From: Saccharothrix sp. NRRL B-16348
GTDB taxonomy: Bacteria > Actinomycetota > Actinomycetes > Mycobacteriales > Pseudonocardiaceae
Assembly: GCF_001280085.1 (NCBI RefSeq)
Contig: NZ_LGED01000091.1
Location: 62,001 to 126,000, forward strand
Length of the DNA stretch: 64,000 bases
Direction of reading: 5' to 3'
Translations under genes and position numbers: made by a program
In this document: piece after piece, positions 17,426 through 27,597 of the stretch
Layout of the letters: every line of letters starts with the position of its first letter
Numbering within the stretch: the first letter of the stretch is position 1
Notes under the pieces: generated by a model
Databases searched by the model: none
What the model saw: only the letters and a program-made list of their open reading frames with translations
Told to the model about the DNA's origin: nothing

Positions 17426-18679
17426 GTGGTCGCCGTGAACCGCGTCTTCGCCGCCCAGCTCGCCGGCATGCCCGTGTTCGGGCCGGACGGCGAGTCGATC
17501 GGCAAGGTCCGCGACCTGGTCATCGGCCTGCGGGTGGACCGCCAGCCGCCCCGCGTGCTCGGCCTGGTACTGGAGCTGGCCACCCGGCGGCGCATCTTCG
17601 TGCCGATGCTGCGGGTCACGTCGATCGAGCCGAACGCCGTCACGCTCGCCACCGGCTCGGTCAACCTGCGCCAGTTCCACCAGCGCGCCAACGAGGTGCT
17701 GGTCGTCGGCGAGCTGCTCGACGCCCGCGTGACGCTCGACTCCGGCGCGGCGGCGGTGCTGGTCGACGCGGCGATGGAGCCCAGCCGCACGCGTGACTGG
17801 CGGATGACGCGGGTCGCGGTCCGGGAGCGCACCGGTCGGCTGGCCCGCCGCGGCCCGGTGCAGGTGCTGCGCTGGGAGGATCTGAGCGGGCTGACGGTGA
17901 CCGAGCTGGCGGGCCAGCCGCAGGGCGCGCAGCACCTGGTGGCGATCTTCGAGACGATGCGCGCCGCGGACGTGGCGCTGGCCCTGCACAGCCTGCCGTT
18001 CAAGCGGCGCTACGAGGTGGCCGAGGCGCTGGACGACGAACGGCTCGCCGACGTCATCGAGGAGATGGCCGAGGAGGACCAGAAGGACCTGCTGGGGCAC
18101 TTGGACGACGAGCGCGCCGCGGACATCCTGGAGGCCATGAACCCCGACGACGCCGCCGACCTGCTGGCCGAGCTGCCGAAGGGCGAGCAGGACCGGCTGC
18201 TGGGGCTGATGGAGCCGGAGGAGTCCGAACCGGTGCGGCGGCTGCTGGAGTACAGCTTCGACACCGCGGGCGGCCTGATGACGCCGGAACCGGTGGTGCT
18301 CGCGCCGGACGCGACCGTGGCCGAGGCACTGGCGCACGTGCGCAACCCGGACCTGACGCCCGCGCTGGCCAGCATGGTGTTCGTGTGCCGCGCGCCGACG
18401 GCCACGCCGACCGGCCGCTACCTGGGCTGCGTGCACATCCAGCGGCTGCTGCGCGAACCGCCGTCCGACCTGGTCGCGGGCGTGCTGGACACGGACCTGG
18501 CGACGTTGTCGCCGACCGCGTCGCTCAGCGACGTGACCCGCTACTTCGCCGCCTACAACCTGGTGTGCGGGCCGGTGGTGGACGAGAGCGACCACCTGCT
18601 CGGCGCGGTCACCGTGGACGACGTGCTGGACCACCTGCTGCCGGCCAACTGGCGCGAGACGGGGCTGTCCCATGCCTGA
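17426..18679 (+). CDS. MgtE N-terminal/CBS domain protein with PRC barrel (Rv1232c-type)
   Basis: A 417-residue cytoplasmic protein. Domains in order: a PRC-barrel-like part (about 8-150, starting GMPVFGPDGESIGKVRDLVIG), the MgtE N-terminal superhelix (about 160-280, with MAEEDQKDLLGHL, ERAADILEAMNPDDAADLLAELP), and two CBS repeats (about 285-410, with GGLMTPEPVVLAPD and VVDESDHLLGAVTVDD). In true MgtE this half senses Mg2+ and gates a membrane pore, but here there is no pore domain. The next gene, overlapping by 8 bases, encodes a DUF1003 membrane protein that could supply the membrane part. Order matches M. tuberculosis Rv1232c-Rv1231c. Confidence 0.88.
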   Translation: MVAVNRVFAAQLAGMPVFGPDGESIGKVRDLVIGLRVDRQPPRVLGLVLELATRRRIFVPMLRVTSIEPNAVTLATGSVNLRQFHQRANEVLVVGELLDARVTLDSGAAAVLVDAAMEPSRTRDWRMTRVAVRERTGRLARRGPVQVLRWEDLSGLTVTELAGQPQGAQHLVAIFETMRAADVALALHSLPFKRRYEVAEALDDERLADVIEEMAEEDQKDLLGHLDDERAADILEAMNPDDAADLLAELPKGEQDRLLGLMEPEESEPVRRLLEYSFDTAGGLMTPEPVVLAPDATVAEALAHVRNPDLTPALASMVFVCRAPTATPTGRYLGCVHIQRLLREPPSDLVAGVLDTDLATLSPTASLSDVTRYFAAYNLVCGPVVDESDHLLGAVTVDDVLDHLLPANWRETGLSHA

Positions 18680-19184
18680 GCTGCTGCCGCGTCGACGGCT
18701 CGACCAGCCGCGCACGGAGAACCGGTTCCGGCTGTCGCTCGACCCGGAGGCGTTCGGCCGGTTCTCCGAGCGCCTGGCCCGGTTCCTCGGCACCGGCAAG
18801 TTCCTGTTCTGGCAGACGCTGCTGGTGATCGTGTGGATCACGCTGAACCTGTTCGCGGTGACGCTGCGCTGGGACCCGTACCCGTTCATCCTGCTCAACC
18901 TGGCGTTCTCCACGCAGGCCGCGTACGCCGCGCCGCTGATCCTGCTCGCGCAGAACCGGCAGGACGACCGCGACCGGGTGTCGCTGGAGGAGGACCGGGC
19001 CCGCGCCGCGCAGACGAAGGCCGACACCGAGTACCTGGCCCGCGAGCTGGCCGCGCTGCGGCTCGCCGTCGGCGAGGTGGTGACCCGCGACTACCTGCGC
19101 AGCGAGCTGGAACGGGTGTTCCGGGAGCGCAAGCGGCCCGCCAAGGACGTCAGGGACGCGAAGGACGACGTGCCGTCGTCGTGA
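18672..19184 (+). CDS. DUF1003 membrane protein (Rv1231c-type)
   Basis: A 170-residue protein from ATG 18672, which overlaps the MgtE-N stop (ATGCCTGA). Two membrane helices, about residues 45-65 (FLFWQTLLVIVWITLNL) and 72-95, with a short WDPYPFILLN connection characteristic of DUF1003, then a charged C-terminal coiled coil (DRDRVSLEEDRARAAQ..) of some 75 residues. Function is unknown, but coupling to an MgtE sensor half suggests that the two proteins act together, perhaps in Mg2+ homeostasis. The following MarR gene is convergent, leaving only 3 bp. Confidence 0.88.
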   Translation: MPELLPRRRLDQPRTENRFRLSLDPEAFGRFSERLARFLGTGKFLFWQTLLVIVWITLNLFAVTLRWDPYPFILLNLAFSTQAAYAAPLILLAQNRQDDRDRVSLEEDRARAAQTKADTEYLARELAALRLAVGEVVTRDYLRSELERVFRERKRPAKDVRDAKDDVPSS

Positions 19185-19187
19185 GGC

Positions 19188-19649
19188 TCACGGTTCGTCG
19201 GCGCCCAGCCGGTCGCACGTGCGGCCGAACGCCTCCAGCTCGGCGTGGTCGAACACCTCCGCGAAGTGCCGCACCACGCCCGCGAGGTGCGTGCCGGACG
19301 CCACCCGGAGCCGGTCGAGGCCCTGCGCGGTGAGCACCGCCACCACGCCGCGGCCGTCGCCGTCGGCACGTTCCCGCAGCACCAGGCCCGCGCGTTCCAG
19401 GCGGTCGACGAGTCTGGTCACGCCGGAGCGGGACAGCAGCACCGCGTCGGCCAGCTCGGTCATCCGCAATCGGTGCTGCGGCGCCTCGGCGAGCTGGACC
19501 AGGACGTCGTAGGCCGCGAGCGACAGGCGTTGCTCGGCGATCAGTTCGGCTTCCAGGATCCGAGTGAGCCTCGCGTGCGCCCGGAGGAAGGATCGCCACA
19601 CCCCCAGCTCGGTACGGGTGGGCAACCGGGCAGATCCGGTTTCCGGCAC
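19188..19649 (-). CDS. MarR family transcriptional regulator
   Basis: A 153-residue winged-helix regulator starting at GTG 19649 (VPETGSARLPTRTELG). The MarR fold is clear: a first dimerisation helix (WRSFLRAHARLTRILEAEL), SLAAYDVLVQLAEAP, the recognition region MTELADAVLLSRSGVTRLVDRLE at about 72-95, and the wing ERADGDGRGVVAVLT, ending in a C-terminal helix. It probably represses a nearby or its own gene. It is divergent from mrp, with about 130 bp between, where its operator should lie; I did not find a convincing palindrome there. Confidence 0.87.
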   Translation of the reverse strand: MPETGSARLPTRTELGVWRSFLRAHARLTRILEAELIAEQRLSLAAYDVLVQLAEAPQHRLRMTELADAVLLSRSGVTRLVDRLERAGLVLRERADGDGRGVVAVLTAQGLDRLRVASGTHLAGVVRHFAEVFDHAELEAFGRTCDRLGADEP

Positions 19650-19781
19650 GGATACCAATGTTACGGAAAGCACGCAAACGGCTGCGCGCTGCCCCCGGAA
19701 CGGAGGTGACCAACCGGTAGCTTGGAGGTGCACGGCCCGCCGTAGCATGGCGGTCCCACCACCTCTCCCGAAGGCGTTCCC

Positions 19782-20915
19782 GTGACTCTTCCTACCGTTG
19801 ACGACGTGCAGAAGGCGTTGGCCGGTGTCCAGGACCCGGAGATCCGGCGTCCGATCACCGACCTCGGCATGGTCAAGGGCGTCGTGGTCGGCGACGACGG
19901 TGTCGTGGACGTGGCGGTGTTCCTGACCGTGTCCGGCTGCCCGCTGCGCGACAAGATCACCGCCGACGTGACGTCCGCCGTGTCCGCGCTCGACGGCGTG
20001 ACCGGTGTCCGCGTCGAGCTGGACGTGATGAGCGACTCCCAGCGCACCGAGCTGCGCAAGACGCTGCGCGGCGGCGTCGAGGAACCGGTGATCCCGTTCG
20101 CCCAGCCCGGGTCGTTGACGCGGGTGTACTGCGTGGCGTCCGGCAAGGGCGGTGTCGGCAAGTCGTCGGTGACGGTGAACCTGGCCGTCGCGATGGCCGC
20201 GCGCGGGCTGTCCGTCGGCGTGGTGGACGCCGACATCTACGGCCACTCCATCCCGCGGATGCTGGGCACGGACGCGAAGCCCACCCAGGTCGAGAAGATG
20301 ATCATGCCGCCGCAGTCGCACGGTGTGAAGCTCATCTCGATCGGCATGTTCACGTCGGGCAACACGCCGGTCGTGTGGCGCGGCCCGATGCTGCACCGGG
20401 CGTTGCAGCAGTTCCTGGCCGACGTGTTCTGGGGCGACCTGGACGTGCTGCTGCTCGACCTGCCGCCGGGCACCGGCGACATCGCCATCTCGGTGGCGCA
20501 GCTCGTGCCGAACGCCGAGATCCTGGTCGTGACGACGCCGCAGCAGGCCGCGGCCGAGGTGGCCGAGCGGGCGGGTTCCATCGCGTTGCAGACGCGGCAG
20601 CGGATCGCCGGCGTGATCGAGAACATGTCGTGGCTGGAGCTGCCGGACGGCACGCGCATGGAGGTGTTCGGCGAGGGCGGCGGCCAGGCCGTGGCCGACT
20701 CGCTGACGCAGGCGGTCGGCGCGGACGTGCCACTGCTGGGCCAGGTCCCGCTCGACCCGCGCCTGCGCGAGCAGGGCGACTCGGGCACGCCGATCGTGCT
20801 GGCGCACCCCGAGTCGGTCGCCGGACAGGTGCTGACGGCCGCGGCGGGCAAGCTGTCGACGCGGTCGCGCGGCCTGGCCGGACGCCTGCTGAACGTCACC
20901 CCGGCCGGCCGCTGA
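19782..20915 (+). CDS. mrp: Mrp/ApbC iron-sulfur carrier ATPase
   Basis: A 377-residue P-loop NTPase that carries and delivers Fe-S clusters in the cytoplasm. An N-terminal MIP18/DUF59 domain (about 1-90) precedes the deviant Walker A GKGGVGKS at residues 121-128; DADIYGHSIPRMLG, LLLDLPPGTGD and the C-terminal GEGGG block follow. The CxxC pair that bridges clusters in many bacterial homologues is absent: the spot after ENMS reads WLELPDG. I recall the mycobacterial protein also lacking it, so this looks like a lineage feature rather than damage. Order matches Rv1229c. Starts at GTG 19782. Confidence 0.92.
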   Translation: MTLPTVDDVQKALAGVQDPEIRRPITDLGMVKGVVVGDDGVVDVAVFLTVSGCPLRDKITADVTSAVSALDGVTGVRVELDVMSDSQRTELRKTLRGGVEEPVIPFAQPGSLTRVYCVASGKGGVGKSSVTVNLAVAMAARGLSVGVVDADIYGHSIPRMLGTDAKPTQVEKMIMPPQSHGVKLISIGMFTSGNTPVVWRGPMLHRALQQFLADVFWGDLDVLLLDLPPGTGDIAISVAQLVPNAEILVVTTPQQAAAEVAERAGSIALQTRQRIAGVIENMSWLELPDGTRMEVFGEGGGQAVADSLTQAVGADVPLLGQVPLDPRLREQGDSGTPIVLAHPESVAGQVLTAAAGKLSTRSRGLAGRLLNVTPAGR

Positions 20916-20925
20916 GACCGAGCCG

Positions 20926-21207
20926 TCAGCGCGTGGCCCGTGGCTCGTCGATCGCGCCGCGGGACCTCGCGCCCACGGCTCGACGAGGCGGTGTGGTGCC
21001 GTCTCGCCACGTCGCGACCAGCAGGGCGAGCCGTTGGGGGCGGTCGGAGTCGGCGACGATCCAGCAGATCGCGAGGATGGGCACGACAATCGCGACGATC
21101 AGCAGGATCACACCAATCCAGCCCGCCGCCAGAGCCGCAGCCACCCCACCGCCGATGCCTCCGGCCGCTCCGATGCCTCCGGCCAAGCCCATCGCACGTC
21201 GCCTCAT
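20926..21207 (-). CDS. Small membrane protein of the PadR operon
   Basis: A 93-residue protein from ATG 21207, overlapping the stop of the upstream gene as ATGA. It opens MRRRAMGLAG, followed by a glycine/alanine-rich hydrophobic stretch of about 40 residues (GGVAAALAAGWIGVILLIVAIVVPILAICWIV), enough for one long or two short membrane helices, then SDRPQRLALLVATWRDG and an arginine-rich tail. No named family. The coupling to the preceding membrane protein and PadR regulator makes it the third gene of one unit. Confidence 0.6.
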   Translation of the reverse strand: MRRRAMGLAGGIGAAGGIGGGVAAALAAGWIGVILLIVAIVVPILAICWIVADSDRPQRLALLVATWRDGTTPPRRAVGARSRGAIDEPRATR

Positions 21208-21641
21208 CGGTCCACCGCCCGACGTGCAGTCGTCCGCAGCGTGATCGCGAGCCGGGGTGCGGCGACCAGGATGATGCTGAGCAGCTCGATCCACCGCCGA
21301 ACGCGAGGTGTCCCGTCAGCGCGCAGGTCGATCATCCACGCCGCCCATTCCTCGCGGTACTCGCGCCTGGCATCAGCGGGTAACAGCCGACTGGCGCCCG
21401 CAATCACGTCATCGGACCACGGGCCGATTTCGATGGGGTTCGTGATGCCCTCCCCTGCGAGAAGGAGTGCGATGACGAGGATGGCGAGAGCGAAGGCGAG
21501 GATGCCGCCGGCGGCGTCGTCGAGAACGCCCGAAGCGGCGGAAAGACCGGCCGCGGTGAACGCGGCGAGGGCTGCGACAGTGGCGATCGGAGCGCCCACG
21601 ACGAGGAGGAGCCAGCGGCCGCGCTGCTGCTTTCGTGACAC
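21204..21641 (-). CDS. Membrane protein encoded with PadR
   Basis: About 145 residues if started at GTG 21641 (VSRKQQRG); GTG 21650 is an equally open choice. Two to three hydrophobic segments: LLLVVGAPIATVAALAAF, then ILAFALAILVIALLLAGEG, and a last amphipathic stretch near the end. The block SRLLPADARREYREEWAAWMIDL is one I associate with membrane proteins that travel with PadR regulators in actinomycetes. It lies between padR and a 93-residue membrane protein, overlapping both ends closely. Likely the regulated target of the PadR protein; biochemical role unknown. Confidence 0.65.
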   Translation of the reverse strand: MSRKQQRGRWLLLVVGAPIATVAALAAFTAAGLSAASGVLDDAAGGILAFALAILVIALLLAGEGITNPIEIGPWSDDVIAGASRLLPADARREYREEWAAWMIDLRADGTPRVRRWIELLSIILVAAPRLAITLRTTARRAVDR

Positions 21642-21655
21642 TTCGTCCACCCGCC

Positions 21656-21985
21656 TCAGTGCCCGAGTCGCGGACGCAGTGCCGACAGGCGGCCGGTGGA
21701 CGCCTCGGTCCGGGCCACGACCTGGTGGGCCTGAGCCGCCCCGAGGCCGGTGAGGCGGTAGTAACGCCGCCGCGGCCGGCCTTGGTCCTCGTGCTCGGCC
21801 GGGTCTTCCCAGAAGCTCTCGACCAGCCCGATCCGCTGAAGACGGGCCAGGATCGGGTGCAGCGTCCCAGTCTTCAACCCGGTCTGCCGGGCGATATCGA
21901 GCCCGTAGCGGGGCGTCGCGGGATCGTCCAGCAGCGCCCGAAGCACCTCGATCGTCTGCGGTGTCATCCGAGGCCCGGCCACCAT
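21656..21985 (-). CDS. PadR family transcriptional regulator
   Basis: A 109-residue winged-helix repressor. The PadR core is complete: IEVLRALLDDPATPRYGLDIA, then the recognition helix region TGLKTGTLHPILARLQRIGLVES, and the wing with GRPRRRYYRLTGLGAAQA. The C-terminal dimerisation helix is short, as in the PadR-s2 type. First gene of a three-gene unit with two membrane proteins. Two direct copies of a 13-bp motif lie just upstream (21992-22027) and are the likely operator, so autoregulation is expected. Confidence 0.87.
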   Translation of the reverse strand: MVAGPRMTPQTIEVLRALLDDPATPRYGLDIARQTGLKTGTLHPILARLQRIGLVESFWEDPAEHEDQGRPRRRYYRLTGLGAAQAHQVVARTEASTGRLSALRPRLGH

Positions 21986-21991
21986 TCAACT

Positions 21992-22027
21992 CTACCTAAC
22001 TAGACTTTCTGACGCTACCTAGCTAGA
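21992..22027. promoter_or_regulatory. Probable PadR operator: two 13-bp direct repeats
   Basis: CTACCTAACTAGA (21992-22004) and CTACCTAGCTAGA (22015-22027) differ at one base and start 23 bp apart, about two helical turns, so a dimer could contact both on one face. The second copy contains the palindrome CTAGCTAG. They sit 7 to 42 bp before the padR start, in an AT-rich pocket of an otherwise very GC-rich region, as expected for a promoter/operator. Confidence 0.5.
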
Positions 22028-22072
22028 GATAAGAGCCTGCCCTGTCGGAGGCCATGACGCCTGATGGTGAGC

Positions 22073-22453
22073 TCAGGTGGCGTCCGGGTCGTACGGGGGG
22101 CGCTCGCCGCTCTCCAGCGGACGGTCCCGGATCGTCGTGTCGCGGGCCGGTGGCACGGCGGGGTGGCCGTTCGGCTTCTCGCTGGGCTCGTCGTCCCACA
22201 GGTGCTTCGTGATCGCGCGCTTGGGGTCGAAGTTCCGCAGTTCCCGCAGGTCCTCGAGGGGCTTGCGCAGCTGCTCGAACTCGGGCCCCATCTCCTGCTT
22301 CAGCTGCTCCCGGGCGCCGGTCGCGTAGTCGCGGACCTTGCGCACCGTCTTGCCGACCCACGCGGCCGCGTCGGGCAGTCGTTCCGGGCCGAGGATGAAC
22401 AGCCCCGCCACGACGATGACGAGGATCTCAAGCCACCCGATGCTGTCGAACAC
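22073..22453 (-). CDS. tatB: Sec-independent translocase subunit TatB
   Basis: A 126-residue protein from GTG 22453 ([11 protein letters not shown]). The hallmark is the N-terminal membrane helix ([21 protein letters not shown]) with the Pro hinge and an amphipathic helix after it ([15 protein letters not shown]), then a charged, disordered tail. TatB forms the substrate receptor with TatC for folded, twin-arginine-signal proteins. It lies directly downstream of htrA, rseA and sigE on the same strand, the order of Rv1224-Rv1221. TatA and TatC are encoded elsewhere. Confidence 0.93.
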   Translation of the reverse strand: MFDSIGWLEILVIVVAGLFILGPERLPDAAAWVGKTVRKVRDYATGAREQLKQEMGPEFEQLRKPLEDLRELRNFDPKRAITKHLWDDEPSEKPNGHPAVPPARDTTIRDRPLESGERPPYDPDAT

Positions 22454-22502
22454 CCTCGTGCCCCCACCTTCCGCGCCCAAGCCCTGGCTGCCAGCGTAAC
22501 CG

Positions 22503-24029
<1,527 letters not shown>

Positions 24030-24110
24030 CGCTCCCCGCACGTCGTCACACCATGGTTGTCGCGGGGCAATCGTGCCGGGTGACCGGTGAAGTTGCCGTC
24101 AGCGGGCTGG

Positions 24111-24734
24111 TCAGCGACCCAGCAGGCCGGTGTCCGCGGCGGGGCGCAGCACGCCGACGGGCTCGCGTTCGTCGGTCAACGACGGCGCGACCACGGGCGA
24201 GGGCTGCGGCGAGTTGCCCTGGGCGGGCGGCGGCGCGTTGTCCTCGCTGCCCGGTGCGACCAGGGCGAGCGCGCCGAGCATGAGACCGGAGACGACGACG
24301 CCGGCGCCTTGGCGCGCACGTCGACCCCCGAAGAGACCGGCACCGAAGCGGCTACCGCCGCCGGTTCCGAAAGGGCGGCCGGACCCCAGCACGGGACCGT
24401 TGCCGAACGCGACCCGGTCGGGCCGCTGGACCGTGACGAGCTGGCCGTCCTCGGTGACCGCGAGGCCGTCCGGGGCGCTGGGCAGCTCCACTTCCTGCGG
24501 GATCGCGCCCAGCCTGGCCAGCAGGCTCGCGGGCGCGCACGGCGCGTCGGCGGCGCGCACGGCCGACCGGGCCTGCTGCTGCGAGTACGCCTCGGCCGCG
24601 CAGAACGGGCAGCGCTGCAGGTGCGCGGACGCCCTGTTGTGCGCCGAGGCGGACAGCTCGCCGTCGACGAAGGCGACGACCGCGTCGGGCAGCAGGTGCT
24701 GCTCGGGCAGTTGCCAACCTCGCAGGTCGGTCAT
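24111..24734 (-). CDS. rseA: Anti-sigma-E factor RseA
   Basis: A 207-residue membrane-linked anti-sigma factor. The zinc-binding motif is H38-x3-C42-x2-C45 (AHLQRCPFC), characteristic of ZAS-domain anti-sigma factors. A variable linker follows, then a weakly hydrophobic segment near residues 145-161 ([16 protein letters not shown]) and a Pro/Ser/Asn tail. It binds and holds SigE inactive until envelope stress. The start overlaps the sigE stop as ATGA, giving matched synthesis of the two partners. The C-terminal helix is weak; whether the protein crosses the membrane is uncertain. Confidence 0.9.
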   Translation of the reverse strand: MTDLRGWQLPEQHLLPDAVVAFVDGELSASAHNRASAHLQRCPFCAAEAYSQQQARSAVRAADAPCAPASLLARLGAIPQEVELPSAPDGLAVTEDGQLVTVQRPDRVAFGNGPVLGSGRPFGTGGGSRFGAGLFGGRRARQGAGVVVSGLMLGALALVAPGSEDNAPPPAQGNSPQPSPVVAPSLTDEREPVGVLRPAADTGLLGR

Positions 24735-25414
24735 GCAGAGTCCTCCTGAGCCAGACCCCGACGGCGTTCCAGTGCGACCCGCAGGGCCTGGCGGCCCCGG
24801 TGGATCCTGCTCCTCACGGTACCGAGTTTGACGCCGAGGGTGGCGCCGATCTCCTCGTAGGAGAGTCCTTCCACGTCACACAGCACGACGGCGGCGCGGA
24901 ACTCGGGCGGCAGCTCGTCCAGCGCGGCCTGCAGCTCCGGGTCGAGGTGCGTGTCGTCGTAGATCTCCTCGGGCGTCGGGTCGTCGCCCGGGATGCGGTC
25001 GGTCTCCTCGGGCAGGGCCTCCATGCGCACGCGGGAGCGGCGGCGGGCCATGTCGAGGAAGAGGTTCGTGGTGATGCGGTGCAGCCAGCCCTCGAACGTG
25101 CCGGGCTTGTACGACGCCAGCGAGCGGAACACCCGGATGAACGTCTCCTGGGTGAGGTCCTCGGCGTCGTGCTGGTTGCCGGACAGGCGGTAGGCCAGCC
25201 GGTACACCCGGTCGGCGTGGTCGCGGACCACTTGGTCCCACGAGGGCGCGATCCAGTCCGCGTCCTCGATGGGCGCGGTCAGTGCGGGCGCCGTCGGTGC
25301 GGCGGTCGGCTGCTTTGGCATCGGGCGGTTAAGCACCTCCACTGGGCTGGCTGCCCTGCTGCACGGGTCAACGCTCGGCTCCCCTGACGTGTTCCCGTTG
25401 GTCCTGCTCGTCAT
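24731..25414 (-). CDS. sigE: ECF RNA polymerase sigma factor SigE
   Basis: A 227-residue ECF sigma factor. Region 2 is nearly as I remember in M. tuberculosis Sig[21 protein letters not shown], then [13 protein letters not shown] and [17 protein letters not shown]. Region 4 reads [20 protein letters not shown] and then [20 protein letters not shown] with the helix-turn-helix. ATG 25414 gives a proline/alanine-rich leader of about 50 residues; starts inside that leader are possible, and alternative SigE starts are known in mycobacteria. It directs the envelope and heat stress regulon, probably including htrA downstream. Coupled to rseA. Confidence 0.94.
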   Translation of the reverse strand: MTSRTNGNTSGEPSVDPCSRAASPVEVLNRPMPKQPTAAPTAPALTAPIEDADWIAPSWDQVVRDHADRVYRLAYRLSGNQHDAEDLTQETFIRVFRSLASYKPGTFEGWLHRITTNLFLDMARRRSRVRMEALPEETDRIPGDDPTPEEIYDDTHLDPELQAALDELPPEFRAAVVLCDVEGLSYEEIGATLGVKLGTVRSRIHRGRQALRVALERRRGLAQEDSA

Positions 25415-25440
25415 GCGTTGGGGTCAGCTTGACGTCTTCC

Positions 25441-25472
25441 CTTATAACCATCGTGAGAGACGGCTGAGAGCA
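25441..25472 (-). promoter_or_regulatory. Candidate -10 region of the sigE promoter
   Basis: On the minus strand the hexamer TATAAG (25446-25441) matches five of six bases of a vegetative -10 box and lies about 27 bp before the ATG at 25414. The -35 region 17 bases upstream is poor, so an activator or an alternative sigma factor may be needed. The same 124-bp gap must hold the promoter of the divergent methyltransferase gene. Confidence 0.3.
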
Positions 25473-25538
25473 TGCTGAGAATCCGGGTTGTCGGCGAGAT
25501 TCACCCGAACCGACGCCGGCGGCGTTAGCCTTCGTGCT

Positions 25539-26165
25539 GTGGATGCGCCGACGCGCGAGTACGTGGAGCGCTACCTGCCCGAGGACGCCGTGATCACGGC
25601 CGCCAGGGCTCGTGGCGCCGAGTTGGGGTGCGTGCCGATCGGGTCCGGCGGCGGGGCGGCGCTGCGGTTCCTCGCCGCGGCGTTGCAGGCCAAGGCCGTG
25701 GTGGAGATCGGCACCGGGGCCGGTGTCGGCGCGTTGTACCTGCTCGGCGGCATGCCCGCGGCCGGCGTGCTCACGTCGATCGACGTGGCGCCGGAGCACC
25801 AGCGGGCGGCCCGGGTGGCGTTCGCGGAGGCGGGGGTCGCGGTGTCGCGGACCCGGTTGATCATGGGTCAGGCGCTGGACGTGCTGCCGAGGCTCACCGA
25901 CGGCGCGTACGACCTGGTGTTCGTGGACGCGGCGAAGTCGGAGTACCCGAAGTACCTGGCGGAGGGCGTGCGGCTGCTGCGGCCGGGCGGCGTGATCGCG
26001 TTCGACAACGTGCTGTGGCACGGCCGGGTGGTCGACCCGTCGCACCGCGACCCGGACACGACGGCGATGCGGGAGGTGGCGCGGTCGGTCCGCGAGGACG
26101 ACCGCCTGGTCCCGGTGATCCTGCCGCTCGGCGACGGCCTGCTGGTCGCGGCGAAGGTCGGCTGA
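25539..26165 (+). CDS. O-methyltransferase (Rv1220c-type)
   Basis: A 208-residue SAM-dependent O-methyltransferase of the catechol/caffeoyl-CoA type, from GTG 25539. Motif I is VVEIGTGAGVGALYLL near residue 62; acidic LTSIDVAPEHQ follows; the metal and catalytic region reads YDLVFVDAAKSEYPKYL; and AFDNVLWHGRV is the family-typical late block. The M. tuberculosis orthologue Rv1220c is also divergent from sigE. The acceptor substrate is unknown. Length is normal. The longer open frame upstream would read through the shared promoter region and is not favoured. Confidence 0.88.
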   Translation: MDAPTREYVERYLPEDAVITAARARGAELGCVPIGSGGGAALRFLAAALQAKAVVEIGTGAGVGALYLLGGMPAAGVLTSIDVAPEHQRAARVAFAEAGVAVSRTRLIMGQALDVLPRLTDGAYDLVFVDAAKSEYPKYLAEGVRLLRPGGVIAFDNVLWHGRVVDPSHRDPDTTAMREVARSVREDDRLVPVILPLGDGLLVAAKVG

Positions 26166-26230
26166 CCTCACCCGGCTGACCTCACCCCGCCGGGGTCACC
26201 CGTGTGGGTGAAATCACGGCAGGTCGGCGC

Positions 26231-26270
26231 GGTGTCGGGGACCGCCGCGGAGGAGGTCCCCGACCGCACC
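26231..26270. terminator. Bidirectional hairpin between convergent genes
   Basis: A 10-bp perfect stem (26234-26243, GTCGGGGACC; 26255-26264) with an 11-base loop, extended by a further partly paired GGTG/CACC, lies between the methyltransferase stop and the glgC stop, which face each other. No T-run, as is common in high-GC actinobacteria. Confidence 0.6.
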
Positions 26271-26278
26271 TCACACCA

Positions 26279-27493
26279 TCAGTGGGCCGTGACGCCCTTC
26301 CCGAGCACCGTCACCCCGCCTGACGACACGGTGTAGCGCTGCCGGTCCGTCGCCGGGTCCACGCCGATCAACGCGCCGTCGGGCACGACGACGTTCTTGT
26401 CCAGGATCGCCCGCCGCACCACCGCGCCGCGCCCGATCCGCACGCCCGGCAGCAGCACGCTCCCCTGCACCACCGACCCGGACTCCACGACCACGTCCGA
26501 GCTGATCACCGACCCGTGGATGGTCCCCGAGATGATCGAACCCGGCCCCACCATCGAGTCCTCGGCGCTGCCTCCCGCGATGAACTTCGCGGGCGGGAGC
26601 GGCGGGGTCGCCGTCCGGATCGGCCACGCCTGGTTGTAGAGGTTGAACACCGGCCGCACCGACACCAGGTCCATGTGCGCCTCGTAGTAGGCGTCGATGG
26701 TCCCCACGTCGCGCCAGTAGCCCCGGTCGCGGTCGGTCTCGCCCGGCACCTTGTTGTCGGCGAAGTCGTAGACGTGCGCCTGCCCCTGGTCGACGAGCAT
26801 CGGGATGATGTCGCCGCCCATGTCGTGGTCGGAGTCGGGGTTCGACGCGTCCGCCCGCAACGCGTCGATCAGCGCCTCCGTGGTGAACACGTAGTTGCCC
26901 ATCGACGCGAAGGTGACCTCGGGGTCGTCCGGCACGTGCGGCGGCTCGGCGGGCTTCTCCAGGAACCGGGTGATCAGCCCGGTCGCGTCGGAGTCGATGC
27001 AGCCGAACGCCTTGGCCTCCGCCCGCGGCACCCGGATGCCCGCGACGGTGACGCCCGCCCCGGTCTCCACGTGCTGCTCCACCATCTGGCCGGGGTCCAT
27101 CCGGTAGACGTGGTCGGCCCCGAAGATGATCACGTGCTCGGGTTTCTCGTCGTTGACGAGGTTCAACGACTGGAAGATGGCGTCCGCGCTGCCGGTGTAC
27201 CAGCGCGGCCCGAGCCGCTGCTGCGCCGGCACCGGCGTGACGTACTGGCCGAGCACATTGGACAGTCGCCACGTCGTGGAGATGTGCCGGTCCAGGGAAT
27301 GGGATTTGTACTGGGTGAGCACGCAGAGCTTGACGAAACCCGCGTTCACCAGGTTGGACAGGACGAAGTCCACCAACCGGTAGTTACCGCCGAAGGGCAC
27401 CGCCGGCTTTGCCCGGTCGGCGGTCAACGGCCACAACCGTTTGCCTTCGCCACCGGCGAGGACAATTCCTAGAACGTGCGGTTGCCCTTTCAC
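26279..27493 (-). CDS. glgC: Glucose-1-phosphate adenylyltransferase
   Basis: A 404-residue ADP-glucose (and in mycobacteria maltose-1-phosphate route) precursor enzyme: ATP + glucose-1-P gives ADP-glucose + PPi. The N-terminal nucleotidyltransferase core has [13 protein letters not shown] (13-25), AKPAVPFGG, and the substrate blocks GSADAIFQ and GADHVYRMD; the C-terminal left-handed beta-helix (about 290-380) shows hexapeptide-type repeats ([20 protein letters not shown]). Divergent from glgM across about 100 bp, so both are likely co-regulated. Matches Rv1213. Confidence 0.95.
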   Translation of the reverse strand: MKGQPHVLGIVLAGGEGKRLWPLTADRAKPAVPFGGNYRLVDFVLSNLVNAGFVKLCVLTQYKSHSLDRHISTTWRLSNVLGQYVTPVPAQQRLGPRWYTGSADAIFQSLNLVNDEKPEHVIIFGADHVYRMDPGQMVEQHVETGAGVTVAGIRVPRAEAKAFGCIDSDATGLITRFLEKPAEPPHVPDDPEVTFASMGNYVFTTEALIDALRADASNPDSDHDMGGDIIPMLVDQGQAHVYDFADNKVPGETDRDRGYWRDVGTIDAYYEAHMDLVSVRPVFNLYNQAWPIRTATPPLPPAKFIAGGSAEDSMVGPGSIISGTIHGSVISSDVVVESGSVVQGSVLLPGVRIGRGAVVRRAILDKNVVVPDGALIGVDPATDRQRYTVSSGGVTVLGKGVTAH

Positions 27494-27597
27494 AGCAACG
27501 ACCCTAACCGGGTGACCACCGGCCCACCAACGGCGAAGTAACGCAAACTCCGCTCGTTCACCCGGCTGCCCCCGGCCACGGGGTTACGGTGAGCCCC

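Noticed and set aside
16493..19027. An 844-residue minus-strand open frame
   Set aside because: Antisense of the kinase, MgtE-N and DUF1003 genes; low-complexity composition.
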